Assembly (NCBI RefSeq): GCF_000002235.5
Contig: NW_022145613.1
Coordinates: 6,430,519-6,494,518, forward strand
Origin: Strongylocentrotus purpuratus
Lineage: Eukaryota; Echinodermata; Echinoidea; Camarodonta; Strongylocentrotidae
Direction: 5' to 3'
DNA length: 64,000 nt
The stretch's first letter is position 1, and the number at the start of each line of letters is the position of its first letter. Below are positions 37,601 to 47,200 of this stretch, in pieces. The notes below the pieces were generated by a model that was given only the letters and a program-made list of their open reading frames with translations, had not been told where the DNA came from and ran no database searches. The position numbers were made by a program, and so were the translations under genes.

Positions 37601-38036
37601 CTCAAAAACAACACATATGCATATATGAATATACGTGTATTAGTGCATTGGAGACCTGTCTGGTGTGTTTACATCGAGTCTTAAAGATAACTTTTAAGTA
37701 AAACCTCTAATCACCATGGATTGGGTTTCAAAATAAGGATAATCAAAATAACTAAAGTTGATATCAATTTCATTGAGTTATGTAGTGTGAGAAAGGAAAA
37801 TTTTGGCCAAAAATGTAATTTTGGCCAGTATCTCGGTATTTTAACTGAAAAAAAAAAGTGATTGGACATTTTAGTAGTGCAGAAAGTTCAATAGATTTTT
37901 ATTTTGATAAGTACTTTTTCTATACTCTGGGATGTTTCAGGAAAAGTGGACATTAGCAGCTGCCCCCCCCCCCCTCCCCGTGATATCAATGTTATTTCCA
38001 TAGAATATAGATGTTTGTCTTGTTGTCACTCTCTCC

Positions 38037-38070
<34 letters not shown>

Positions 38071-38089
38071 TTCTTGCTCTCTCTCTCGC

Positions 38090-38121
<32 letters not shown>

Positions 38122-38151
38122 GCTCTCTCTCTCTCTTTCCCTCTCTCGCTA

Positions 38152-38185
<34 letters not shown>

Positions 38186-38352
38186 GCAAACTATTTCTTA
38201 CCCAGTCCAACATTACAGGTTGGCAGAAGGTGATGTGGATCATAGCAGGTTTCTACGGATTCGGGGGTTTGACCTTTATCATCTTCGGCACAGTCGAGCT
38301 TCAACATTGGGCTAAACAAGACTACCAACCAATCCCAGGCAGTGACGAATAA
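28491..38352 (+). CDS. slc17a5-like: SLC17 family transporter (sialin-like), copy 1
   Basis: Ten coding exons (28491-28692, 29037-29251, 30184-30420, 30924-31011, 32001-32096, 34333-34454, 35115-35270, 35714-35846, 36701-36942, 38206-38352) join to 545 residues with every phase closing. The product is a 12-helix major facilitator. Family signatures in order are MRQNVSVAMVAMV in helix 1, FLWDTQTQ and GYIFTQIPGGWLSDKFG (the MFS motif A region), [25 protein letters not shown], the HPWISKEEREYL loop, IPWRSIL, NLPLYYSEAL, and AGSAMGMMNTAGTLGGIIGP. The N-terminal tail has DRKPLL (residues 56-61), an acidic dileucine signal like that of human sialin, pointing to lysosomes. Sialin exports sialic acid with protons and relatives carry glutamate, nucleotides or phosphate, so the substrate here is inferred only. 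Sequons NGS, NES and NST lie in the first lumenal loop. Confidence 0.88.
29037..29251 (+). CDS. slc17a5-like: Transporter copy 1, exon 2 (helix 1, first lumenal loop)
   Basis: The acceptor TTTTACAAG ends at 29036; the split codon gives Ile. Helix 1 is followed by a glycosylatable loop. The donor ACG|GTAATC follows 29251, phase 0. Confidence 0.85.
29460..29847 (-). mobile_element. MITE of the AAGGTAAAGACC family in intron 2 (B1)
   Basis: The ends AGGTGAAGACCAGTTCTGG and the complement of CCAAAACTGGTCTTTAC are inverted repeats with TA on both sides. The same element sits at the same place in unit B2 (45027-45414), so it predates the duplication. A copy in opposite orientation lies at 39268-39635. 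Confidence 0.8.
30184..30420 (+). CDS. slc17a5-like: Transporter copy 1, exon 3 (helices 2-4)
   Basis: Acceptor CATTTTGTAG, donor GAG|GTAAGG, phase 0 at both ends. It carries FLWDTQTQ, GYIFTQIPGGWLSDKFG and RFFSGLGE. Confidence 0.92.
30924..31011 (+). CDS. slc17a5-like: Transporter copy 1, exon 4
   Basis: Acceptor CTTCTTTCAG, donor TAG|GTAATG, phase 0 to phase 1. It encodes [20 protein letters not shown], a core SLC17 signature. Confidence 0.92.
32001..32096 (+). CDS. slc17a5-like: Transporter copy 1, exon 5
   Basis: Acceptor CCGATTTCAG, donor TTG|GTTAGT (weak +3), phase 1 at both ends. It encodes a helix beginning FNSGNVLGNALTGYL and ending WPLPFYVF. Confidence 0.88.
32313..34103 (-). mobile_element. 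5'-truncated CR1/L2-like LINE in intron 5 (B1)
   Basis: The direct repeat ATTAAAT flanks it (32306-32312, 34104-34110), and unit B2 has an empty site near 47570. On the - strand the element starts inside the reverse transcriptase, reaches a stop at 33380-33382, and continues as about 1 kb of 3' region. That 3' region contains two tandem copies of a roughly 400-bp block (starting near 32540 and 32937). The 3' terminus reads GCAATAAATGAATG. Confidence 0.88.
33380..34103 (-). pseudogene. C-terminal fragment of non-LTR reverse transcriptase
   Basis: The frame at 34088-33639 contains WSDLNDMQINPMKTKEMVV and LLGLYLNNKLNWDTHV, typical of CR1/Jockey-group reverse transcriptases after the catalytic palm. 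A 1-nt shift in an A8 run near 33647 breaks it. The adjacent frame then carries on with the expected family tail (SLSERRQKLCLNLF ... YKNSFIPWCLLNLQ). The catalytic part is missing, so it is dead. Confidence 0.85.
34333..34454 (+). CDS. slc17a5-like: Transporter copy 1, exon 6 (helix 6, central loop)
   Basis: Acceptor CATATTTTGCAG, donor AAC|GTAGGT, phase 1 to 0. It encodes TVGCLWFILWSFVAYSS then HPWISKEEREYLEEGL, the start of the central cytosolic loop. Confidence 0.9.
34998..35068 (-). repeat. tRNA-like sequence in intron 6 (B1)
   Basis: On the - strand, TGGTCTAGTGG resembles an A box and GGGCTCGAACCCC a B box; in B2 it is the consensus-like GGGTTCGAATCCC. The 5' and 3' ends can pair partly with wobble. 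The anticodon region is irregular, so this is more likely a SINE head or tRNA pseudogene. It is conserved at 48424-48494. Confidence 0.5.
35115..35270 (+). CDS. slc17a5-like: Transporter copy 1, exon 7 (helix 7)
   Basis: Acceptor TGTCCACAG, donor CTC|GTAAGT, phase 0 at both ends. It encodes IPWRSILSSPAMW and NLPLYYSEALNVP. Copy 2 differs by Cys to Phe and Phe to His within the helix. Confidence 0.92.
35714..35846 (+). CDS. slc17a5-like: Transporter copy 1, exon 8 (helix 8)
   Basis: Acceptor ATTTGATAG, donor TAG|GTAACG, phase 0 to 1. It encodes SALPYALQFVVMLVFSYISD then a basic loop, RRILSKIATRK. Confidence 0.9.
36148..36261. mobile_element. 114-bp miniature inverted-repeat element in intron 8 (B1)
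   Basis: Terminal repeats AGGGACTTTTAGAT are inverted at the right end, flanked by AAT on each side. Unit B2 reads straight through (GCAATCGCAATAACGCC near 49605), giving an exact empty site. A 3-bp duplication fits PIF/Harbinger by size only. Confidence 0.82.
36701..36942 (+). CDS. slc17a5-like: Transporter copy 1, exon 9 (helices 9-11)
   Basis: Acceptor TTTCTAAGCAG, donor CAG|GTTTGG, phase 1 to 0. It carries AGPFAGSAMGMMNTAGTLGG, the most conserved C-terminal SLC17 motif. Confidence 0.93.
38027..38184 (+). repeat. Long CT tract directly before the last-exon acceptor (B1)
   Basis: About 158 bp of near-pure CT ends 21 bp before the acceptor at 38205. The corresponding tract in B2 (51526-51598) is about half as long. 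It lies where the polypyrimidine tract belongs. Confidence 0.92.
38206..38352 (+). CDS. slc17a5-like: Transporter copy 1, exon 10 (helix 12 and C-tail)
   Basis: Acceptor TTACCCAG, phase 0. It encodes WQKVMWIIAGFYGFGGLTF, then a short tail ending GSDE and TAA. AATAAA at 38382-38387 is a possible polyadenylation signal; copy 2 lost it. Confidence 0.9.
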   Translation, partial: SNITGWQKVMWIIAGFYGFGGLTFIIFGTVELQHWAKQDYQPIPGSDE

Positions 38353-39799
38353 GCGAGTTTTGATGAAAACTAATAAATGTGGAAGGACTGATGTATTAAT
38401 TTGCAATGTATTCATATATCCATGTGTACAACTAAGTTTGAAAAAGAAGTCGTAAGAGTGAATGAAACACAATCTTGGAAAACAGGAAATAATATTGTGT
38501 GGTAATGTCCAGCACTGTTCGGTAATAATTTCCATAAGATTTTCTATTAAAGAAGTCCACTGGCTCGTATTCTCTAAATAGTAATTCTAAAGCGTTTCTG
38601 CCTGCCAAGTTACCTCGTCGATTGAAAATTTTTCTTACTCTTTTAAAGGACAGATGATGTCAAAAGATGAATGAGATCTGGAACATTTTTTTAGGGTAGA
38701 ACCTAGCAGGTCTGAGAAATCGTTTTAAATAATATTTAGAAATGTATGAAATATATTTAGATTTTGAATAGAAAAATATGAGACGTATTATGCAGCACTG
38801 CAAATCAACAGGAATCAACTTATATTTGGATGTCATCTGACCCTTAAATCATTCTACTATTGTATTAGTCGTTTACTGGAATATCTTGAGAGTTCGTGTG
38901 CTTTAATAAGATTAAGAGGCTATGAATTTGAAATAATACCTTTTCTTATTTCTCATTCGTTTTTTTATATCAATGGGTAATGAGTACATGAGTAGAAATT
39001 ATGTATGCATGTACTTTTATAAGAATCATGAAGTATTGGTGGGTAGCAGGCATATACGTATTTTCACCTGGGGCTTCAATCTATACGTCATAGTCGCCAA
39101 ACACTTCAAATATGTAATTTCATAGACAAGTCAAAATATTCAAGTCTGTGACTTCCTCCCCACAATATAAGAAACATTTTCACAATAGTAGGCCAGTTAT
39201 TACATGAAACTCTGCGCTGCAAACACTGCAAATGTAGACTATTATGCACAGTAAAGTATATAGATTAAAGGTAAAGACCAGTTTTGGAAACGCCCCAATT
39301 TCAAAAAATGAAATGGAAGCTCTCATTACCAATCATGTGAAAGAATATGTTTTGACTAATACATGATGATAAAAAATTTGCCGGGAAACCGCCTACTAAT
39401 TCATATATTTGGTAAATTTGTTTCTCTCATGGTCTGTGAGAGATATAGGGTAGTCCCATATACATCTTTCTGTGTATAGTGCTTGTAACTTTACGAAGAA
39501 TGGGCCAAATTTCTTATCATTTTGATGATTCCAGAACCTTGCAGATGCTAGATGCTAGATGATCAACCTTTTCTGATCGATTCCACAACGTTTCTTTCAC
39601 AATGCAATCGCATGACCATAACTGGTCTTTACCTTTAAAACATAGTCGAAAAAAATATCGGCAAATCCCTTTTTTTCCAAAGACTAATTGGGACTTTTCC
39701 ACCAGAGTAAGGGCCACACGTACTTCTGTCAGTTCCGTGCTCTAATTTGTATAATTACAACATCGACTAGGGAATTTGGATTTCTATGGGAATAAAATG
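38353..39799. other. 3' flank of transporter copy 1 and inter-unit junction
   Basis: Likely 3' UTR then intergenic sequence, collinear with 51769-54472 apart from insertions. It contains one arm (about 38645-38820) of the sequence that is an inverted repeat in B2, and one MITE. No gene is seen. Confidence 0.5.
39268..39635 (+). mobile_element. 368-bp MITE with TA target duplication, B1 only
   Basis: The ends AAGGTAAAGACCAGTTTTGG and the complement of ACTGGTCTTTACCTT are inverted. TA flanks (39266-39267, 39636-39637). Unit B2 has the intact empty site near 53102 (AGAT-TA-AAAAATAG). It is the cleanest member of the family also found at 22980, 29460 and 45027. Confidence 0.88.
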
Positions 39800-40133
39800 A
39801 GACAGATTGAAGAACAGAAATAAATTGTAATGATATCAACTACTCATGGCAGTGCAATAAATATACCCAAAATAATATCAACTTGGCCATCACGAGACTG
39901 ACAACAGACAAAACAATATTGAATTACTATTATTTTCTTCCGCAACATACAAATCAAATAATTGCGTTTCAGCAATACAACATATAGAAAATATAATAAT
40001 ATATTTGAATGTGTACACGATAAATAAAAAATAAATGATGACATTAAAACAAAATTGATAACTGATAACACAATACCAATAATTATTCATTAAGAAAGTT
40101 ACAGAAGAAGAGGGGCTATTACAATAAGCGATT

Positions 40134-40470
40134 CCACAGTGCAAATTTGTTTAGGGTTGTGCGGTCTACATGTATGTTTTTGTTTTTGCTTATGTTCTAC
40201 TTTGATTTGTTTTGTTTTGTTGTTTTTTGTTATTGTTTATTCAAATACCATATATCATTTGTATGATTCCTATACTGTTTTTTTTTTCTGGTGGCTGTCC
40301 AGACAAACCCTCTAGGGTTTTCATACAGCAACCTAATTCCTATTTGTTTGTTTTTACTGTCAATATTGTACTATGTTAATCATATTTATGTAAAAGTAAT
40401 ATTTTGATGTCACTGTTTTTTTTTACTATGGAATTAAATAAATGCTGAACTTGAACTTGAACTTGAACTT
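40134..40470 (+). mobile_element. CR1/L2-like LINE 3' end with (GAACTT)n tail
   Basis: Inserted relative to B1, which reads GCGATT-GCTTGATAG near 23800. It ends AATAAATGCTGAACTTGAACTT, a short microsatellite 3' end of the kind made by CR1/L2-group LINEs. No coding part and no clear target duplication. Confidence 0.7.
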
Positions 40471-40544
40471 GCTTGATAGCGTGATAGCCCGGTGGAAAGG
40501 GAAGATGGGGGGGGGGGGGTAGTGGGTGTGATGATAACCAAACA

Positions 40545-40632
40545 AATGGTGATGGTGTTGATAATGGTGATGATGGTGATAATGTTGATGATAATGATGA
40601 TGGTGAAAATGAAAATGAAAATGAAAATATGC
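40545..40632 (+). repeat. GAT-rich imperfect microsatellite (B2)
   Basis: Counterpart of 23856-23950 with an altered repeat number. Confidence 0.8.
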
Positions 40633-43395
40633 TGATGTAAATATGTCTGACACACAAAACTCATACATGTATAAGTATACGGGAGTTATTAAATATAGTG
40701 CTGGATGTTTTCTGTGAATCTGAAGATAATATTGAAGATTATTTCAGCACTGGGAAAAAATCAAATAGTGTACTCTGATAGAAATACTTTCTCCGTATGA
40801 AATTCAAATGAATTTAGGGTTTTACATGATTTTGTCGAGTCTGGGGGTGCATTCAATAAATCTGGACCATGATATCTTATTGATTTAGGGAGGATAAATA
40901 ATTTATGATTTATCACAAATAAGTTTAATGAATGCCGATTATAGGGAAAGGATGGATAGTGTTATTTAATACAAAAAATATTACTATACACTGATTGGCT
41001 CAAAATAGGTCGGATTTGTATCGATGAAAACACGTTTGATGTCAGTTTGGCGGTGTTCCTGCAAGCAACATAGCTTTAACCAACCCTTGGCAAAACATCC
41101 GAATTCACAGCTTTCACTCATCCATGTAAGAAAATACTTTCCTCGTACCTGGAATGAGTGAAAACATTGAGATGGGAAAAAAAATCAAATTAGATGGGCT
41201 ATTCAATTCACTTCATTGACCTAATTATACATCATCTGTATACTAAGTTTATTGTCCATTTATAAATTATAAGCATATTTTCAATGATCAGATACGAAGG
41301 TTTGGATCCATTTTATCACACTTTTCCAACTGTGGTGCGTTGTGGTTCGATATCGGATTTGGAGCCCGCGAGATGTACAGAATGCCCTCACCCAAATAAA
41401 TTCATTCACCTTCATTTCAGCATCAAATGTGACTTGGCATAAACACGAACAGATCATAATGCACTTAAAAGCTATAAGCCGTGCGTTGAATATAAACACC
41501 CTTCCATACGGAGAAATAAGTGCACCCTGGTTGAGCGCAACACCAGCACTTGCATTAATTTTCACGTTAACAAAAAACTTTCATTTCGCGGAGGGGCAAT
41601 TTTATTTCGACAATATTTCAACTAAGCGAAGTAGTAATTTGCTTTTTTTCTTCTCATTTGCTTGCTTGGTTGAAAATTCAGTCTTGGGAGTAACCCTGCC
41701 CCTAGGCACCCCCAGGTCCAAAATTTTAGTGCGCTGACTCTATTTGTCATAACATAAACACGCTGGCACATCAACCTCTCCACGTACGGGCACACACACA
41801 CACACACACACCACGCACACATGTGTCATCATTACATTGTTGCTAAGATCAGAGGAAACTTTATGACCTATGACAGTCTCTTTAACATCGATATCTAGGA
41901 TTTTAAAAATGATTGTCCACTTTGCACAACTTCAAATATGCCAGACTGTTACGACCAATGCACTATGGACCTCGTTTGATCTAGAAGCATAAAACCACGA
42001 ACGGTAAACGTGTACATTGCCCCATGTGTTTGTGAAATATTGAACGGCCGGTTATTAAAAACATAACATACGTTTATTACAAGGAAAATTAGGAAGCTGC
42101 AAGTGGTAAGTTATTTTTGTCTCATTCGTTTACATTGTTCTTTTAACAGGAAACTGGATTTTGTATAATATACATAAATCCCATGATATGACGGTAGTGC
42201 TCTTCCACAGTTGAAGTTACTTTAAAATGCAAATTAAGACTTAAGAAATTAAAAGATAGGTGTGTGTCATTATGAAGAATTTTCCGCAAAAGCTTTACAA
42301 ATTACCTTCGTAGTTCTGCTTAACGTAGAGCAAATGGTGTATTTCATATACTTTGGTTTGTTTGTTTTCTGCCTTAGTCTAACGTCTAATAAAGGTCTTG
42401 GTCTGAAATTAATCAGCTTATATGACCTACTGTGACCTTGGTCACTAAGATAACTTATTTCAAACAATAGAAAACCTTGCATTAACATTTGATACTAACG
42501 TGACCGTACTTCGTCTATGATTCGCCGCAGTGGCGCAGATACAGAAAAAGGGTGGACATCTGTCCACCCCCCCCCCCTTCCATCGAAAGAGAGAGAAAAG
42601 GGGGAAAAGAAGAAAAATGGGGTGCAAAAATAAAGGAGATAGTTGCACCCTTTGCATCCGTTTCCAAACCCTTACCTTACCCTACTAAGACCGGGTCCCC
42701 CAGCCCCATGGCACCAGTACCCCCAACAGTATACGTCACCGATTTTTCTCACACTATCAGCAGATAATGAGATATGTTTTTTTTTTTTTTTTTTTTTAAA
42801 TTGGTCCGACATGCATCTTCCCGCACTACAAGTATAAGATTAAATTTTCTATATGCTGTTGAAAATACAATTCAATATGATTCGTTGCCTTCTGATCAAT
42901 TGCATCACTTAAAGGTGAAATTCAAAGAAAATATGTGAACTAATGTATCACTAGAAACTGCTAAGCTAACAGATGGCCATCGTACAAGTTTTAGGTCAAC
43001 TACATATCGGGTTATTTATAAAAAAAAAAATACAAATACAACCACCTCCATAGCAGCTGGGATATACGAGAGATTAGCCGGAAAAATAACGATGTTTTAA
43101 TGACGTCACTATATGGACCAATATTGCCCAAGCAGACGACATCCCATAAAGAATGAACATAATTGCAAAGCTATTATTTGTCAAATTATAATGGGTTTAG
43201 TGTATATAAAAGTAATGGCATGTCAAACCATTCCAAAGGGGGTATGACCCGATTCTGATAACTGAAATCGTTTGCTTGTAAATACACAGGATAGGGGTTA
43301 ATTATTTATCAAAGAAACCAGACTTTCAAATTGAAAAGCCCCCGGAATGATATTAAGGACGGCATTTGTTCCCTCTTTAAACGCCGAACATACCC

Positions 43396-43566
43396 TAGTC
43401 TGCAAGCACAGACCCTAATTTGACACTTAATCAAAAAATCATTGTGCCTTGAGAGAAGTCTAGCCCAGCTACCTACTGGTTGTATCAATATACACTACAT
43501 GGCCTATGGTAGTCTTACAGTGCAGACTCACTTTTACGACTGACCAGGGTTTGTGCTTGCAGACTA
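43396..43566. mobile_element. 171-bp element with 8-9 bp target duplication, B2 only
   Basis: Terminal repeats TAGTCTGCAAGCACA are inverted at the right end. AACATACCC flanks both sides (43387-43395, 43567-43575). B1 has the empty site GAACATACCGCGG near 27700. The last base of the duplication is ambiguous, so 8 bp (hAT) or 9 bp (Mutator-like) cannot be separated. Confidence 0.85.
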
Positions 43567-44087
43567 AACATACCCGGTGTGTGCATCTGACTATACAATG
43601 GCGTCTTATTTTGTTTACAAGCGACAGATTCCTTTATTTTTGTATCGCTGCATTTGTCATCAAAATAAAACCATGCGCGGGGTTTAGAGTGAGGCAATAG
43701 ATTATACATTTAGCCTGACGGTAGTGAAGTGAGAGAAAGAACTCAAGAGAAGATGAAAACACAGGCTCTGAAAATGTGTGAGATGTCATGGGACATCGTC
43801 TGCTTGTGCAAATCATGTCCATACTGTGATCTCACACATCTCAGCAGCGTTCGTAGAGCTCTTCAGGTGCTATTCCGGGGCTGTATTTAAGCGTTTTGTA
43901 ATGTATAATAATCATTACTTCAAATGTTTCCAAGCATTGAATTTTGATAACCTTGCCAAATCAAAGTTTTAACTTTGCAATAATGAAAATAAAGTTAGTT
44001 TTTAAAATCAATGAATATCTACTTTAAATTTCCAAGCCCAATTAAATATCCCATTTTTTCAGTATAAAAAATATCAATATAACAAGT

Positions 44088-44289
44088 ATGACCAAGGGCC
44101 ACGGAGAGCAGACAACTGATGAATCACTGTCAACGTCGACATCAATGTCCATTCCGTCTAGATATCCATCGATATCAGAAACGATGGCTACCAAAAAGGA
44201 TGGCTCAAAGAAGACGGACTATGGTTCATTACCGCTTGAAGCTAGTGAACAGGACAGAAAAACACTACTAGGACCTTCAAAGGAGAATA
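44088..44289 (+). CDS. slc17a5-like: Transporter copy 2, exon 1 (cytosolic N-tail)
   Basis: Same start, with the TTTTTTCAG context upstream. The donor GTGAGT follows 44289, phase 1. It has several replacements relative to copy 1, around the dileucine motif in particular. Confidence 0.85.
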
Positions 44290-47200
44290 GTGAGTACAGT
44301 ATTAATTCATCATTACCATACATGCTGTGATCAAATTTACAATTTTGATGTATGCGTGCTGTATATATGTTTTCTGTTCTTTTTCTTTGTACTCTATGAC
44401 ATATCCTATATCATTGTATACAACAAAAAGATCTCACTTCTGGATAAATTGATGTATGATGATTTAAACTTACACATGACGGATCAGGGAGATGGAACGG
44501 TAATGATATTGGTTGAGCAGGAGGTGGAGGAGAAGAAGAAGACGAAGTCTATTACATTCGTTATCCATGCATGTTCATATCTGCGTCTTATTTAATTTTA
44601 CAAGTACCTGGGTTCATCCAAGTTCGCCATCAGATGGCCATACTGATTTTCCTTGGGATGACGGCCGTCTGCGCGATGCGGCAAAATGTGAGCGTTGCCA
44701 TGGTGGCAATGGTTAACGGGTCTTACGTCACATATGACGAGCCACTCGGGAACGAAAGTTTGGAAGGCGTGGAGACTTGCTCAGAATCTCTGGCGGTGAA
44801 CTCGACAACTGAACAGACGGTAATCCCGAAGATTAATTGATATCATTTCATAATTTAATACGACGTATATCCGAAGTGAACATGGTGAAGGGCATTGTGT
44901 AGACGTGTGGATAAAATACGAATGAGGCGCCATCATCACAGTTTACATTCTTGAAGTGCTTTTTAATTGTCTTGGTAAATATTTAATTAAACTCTCTGAA
45001 CACATCCACAGAGAGATAGAAACTTAAAGGTGAAGACCAGTTCTGGTCATGCGATTGCATTGTGAAAGAAACGTTGTGGAATCGATCATAAAAGGTTGAT
45101 CATCTACCATATAAGTATTGGTGTACTGCAAGGTTCTGGAATCATCAAAATAATAAGAAAATTGGCCCAATCTTGGTAAAGTTACAAGCACTGTATACAG
45201 AGAGATGTATATGGGACTATGCGACACGTGCGTGATATCTATCCGGTCCGGATAGATATAATAATTTACCCAATATATGAATTAGTAGGCGGTTTCCCGG
45301 TAAAATTTGTATCATCACGTATTTTAGTCAAAACATATTCTTTCACATGATTGGTAATAAGAGCTTCCATTTCATTTTTGAGAGGGGGGTGTTTCCAAAA
45401 CTGGTCTTTACTTTTAAGGAATGAAACGAGTATGTCGGGGTCCGTTTCTTTTGTTCATTTCAGTGTCAGTTTCTTTACACTCACGTGTTTCAAAGAACCA
45501 AATATTTTAAATGTATGTCCAAAAATAATCAAGGAAACACAGTATTACCGCTGAGAGTATGTACGATAATTCAGGTCCATATGTCTCCTTGGACTGCCCT
45601 TCAGGGAAGTATAACTATAATCGATTAGACCAACTCTAACGAAGGATAAATTCAAATTAAGTACTTACAATCAATATCATAATTTTTTTGGAGAAAATTT
45701 AGTGTTACTACAGCTATTTGTTGTTGTATCTGTCGGTAACATTTTGTAGAGTTCTGGCGAGTTTCTGTGGGATACACAAACACAAGAACTACTCCTCGCG
45801 GGTTTCTTTTACGGCTACATCTTCACGCAAATCCCCGGCGGCTGGCTTTCTGACAAGTTTGGTATGAAATGGGTCCTCGGGTTTGGATTTCTGCTGTCAA
45901 GTGTATGCACTCTCCTGGGGCCAGTAGCTGCTTATGCTGGAACAGAGTGGTACTTTGTAACTAGGTTCTTCAGTGGACTGGGTGAGGTAAGGAAAGACAG
46001 ACAAGATTGAGCTTCCCCGTCATTTCAAATAGCCTAAGTATGATATTAAACCGAAATGGTGTAACAGTCTAGAAACCTTAGTAAATTATTAATACAGAAA
46101 AGCCCATGAGGACCTACCGAAACTGAATAGCACCATGTGGTAAGTCTATGATTGAATCAAATGCTGTAGACACAGCCCAATTAAAAACAGAGCAGGACAT
46201 TCGAGAAAAAACAGTTGTGTCTGATGGTAACCCTTCAGTTTAGTAAAAACTTGTTTGGTTTGTCATGTCCCTTGAACGTTCCACATACATTCCACAAGGT
46301 TCGGCCAACCAAAAGTTTAGGTCGGGTGAAAAAATCATTCTCCTGAACATTTCCACATTCCTGAAAGTTCAAGTGGTCGTCGTGTTTGCCAGTCTTTAGC
46401 CTTGTAAGCCTTCAGTCTTGTGTATGACCCTCCCTCCCTCCCCATATACCATTTGTTATGCCTCATATGTCTATATAGGCTATCATGATTTTTCTTTCAG
46501 GGCGTCTCTTTCCCAAGTTTGCTTGCCATGTGGTCTAAATGGGCACATCCAGAGGAAAGGAGCAGTCTAAGCGTGATCGGTTTCGTAGGTAAAATGATAT
46601 ATTATTTTCCCTTTCTTGCAACCTAAGAGGTTTGATGACAGCTTTCAAACCATTATTCTCGTCTTCATTTTTCCTTCTTCTTCATCATAATCATCAATAC
46701 ATATGTCATCATAATCACTATCATCATCTTCTTCATCCACTCCTTTTTCTTTCTTAAGTTCCCCTTTTTTATGTGTTTTATTTTGTCTTTCTCAAGTTCC
46801 CCTACTTTTGCCATCTACTTTTCTCTTCAAGAGAACAGCCAGTATAGCGTAGTCTAGTCAAGAAATCTGGAAGGGCTTGAGGGATAGGGGAAGAATGGAA
46901 ATGTTAAAAGAAACCTCACACTAAATAATAAGTGCAGATATGCTGAAAATGAGATTTATTTCTGCCTATGGATTTACAATATTCCTGACGAAAATGTAAA
47001 TGAGATATATTAATGACGAAATTCGTGGCATTATAAAAGCCTTTTAACGTGACATGGGCGGATCTATTCTCTTGATAATGTTACGTACCAGGCGAACTTG
47101 TTCATGCATCATGGACCAAGCTCTTGTCGGAAAAACTTTCAAGACTTAAAATTCCTCATCTGTAGGCCTTCGGATTATGGAAGTGACTGGCTCTATTTGA

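Larger units (their letters stand above)
23465..39752 (+). repeat. Tandem duplication unit B1 (transporter copy 1)
   Basis: Homology to unit B2 begins near 23465 (matching about 39802) and ends near 39752 (matching about 54472). The unit includes about 5 kb of 5' flank, the whole ten-exon gene and about 1.4 kb of 3' flank. Private insertions: about 24680-25640 (including 25079-25618), 27978-28241, 32313-34103, 36148-36261 and 39268-39635. The 5' flank (23465-28490) shows no other gene. Confidence 0.85.

Noticed and set aside
37992..38243. Arg/Glu- or Ser/Leu-repeat open frames over CT tracts (also at 10306, 20136 and 51511)
   Set aside because: Translation of microsatellites; the only real coding in this area is the transporter exon that follows.
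22980..39635. Two same-orientation MITEs flanking unit B1 as recombination substrates for the duplication
   Set aside because: The homologous site after B2 is an intact empty site, so the MITE at 39268 was inserted after the duplication.
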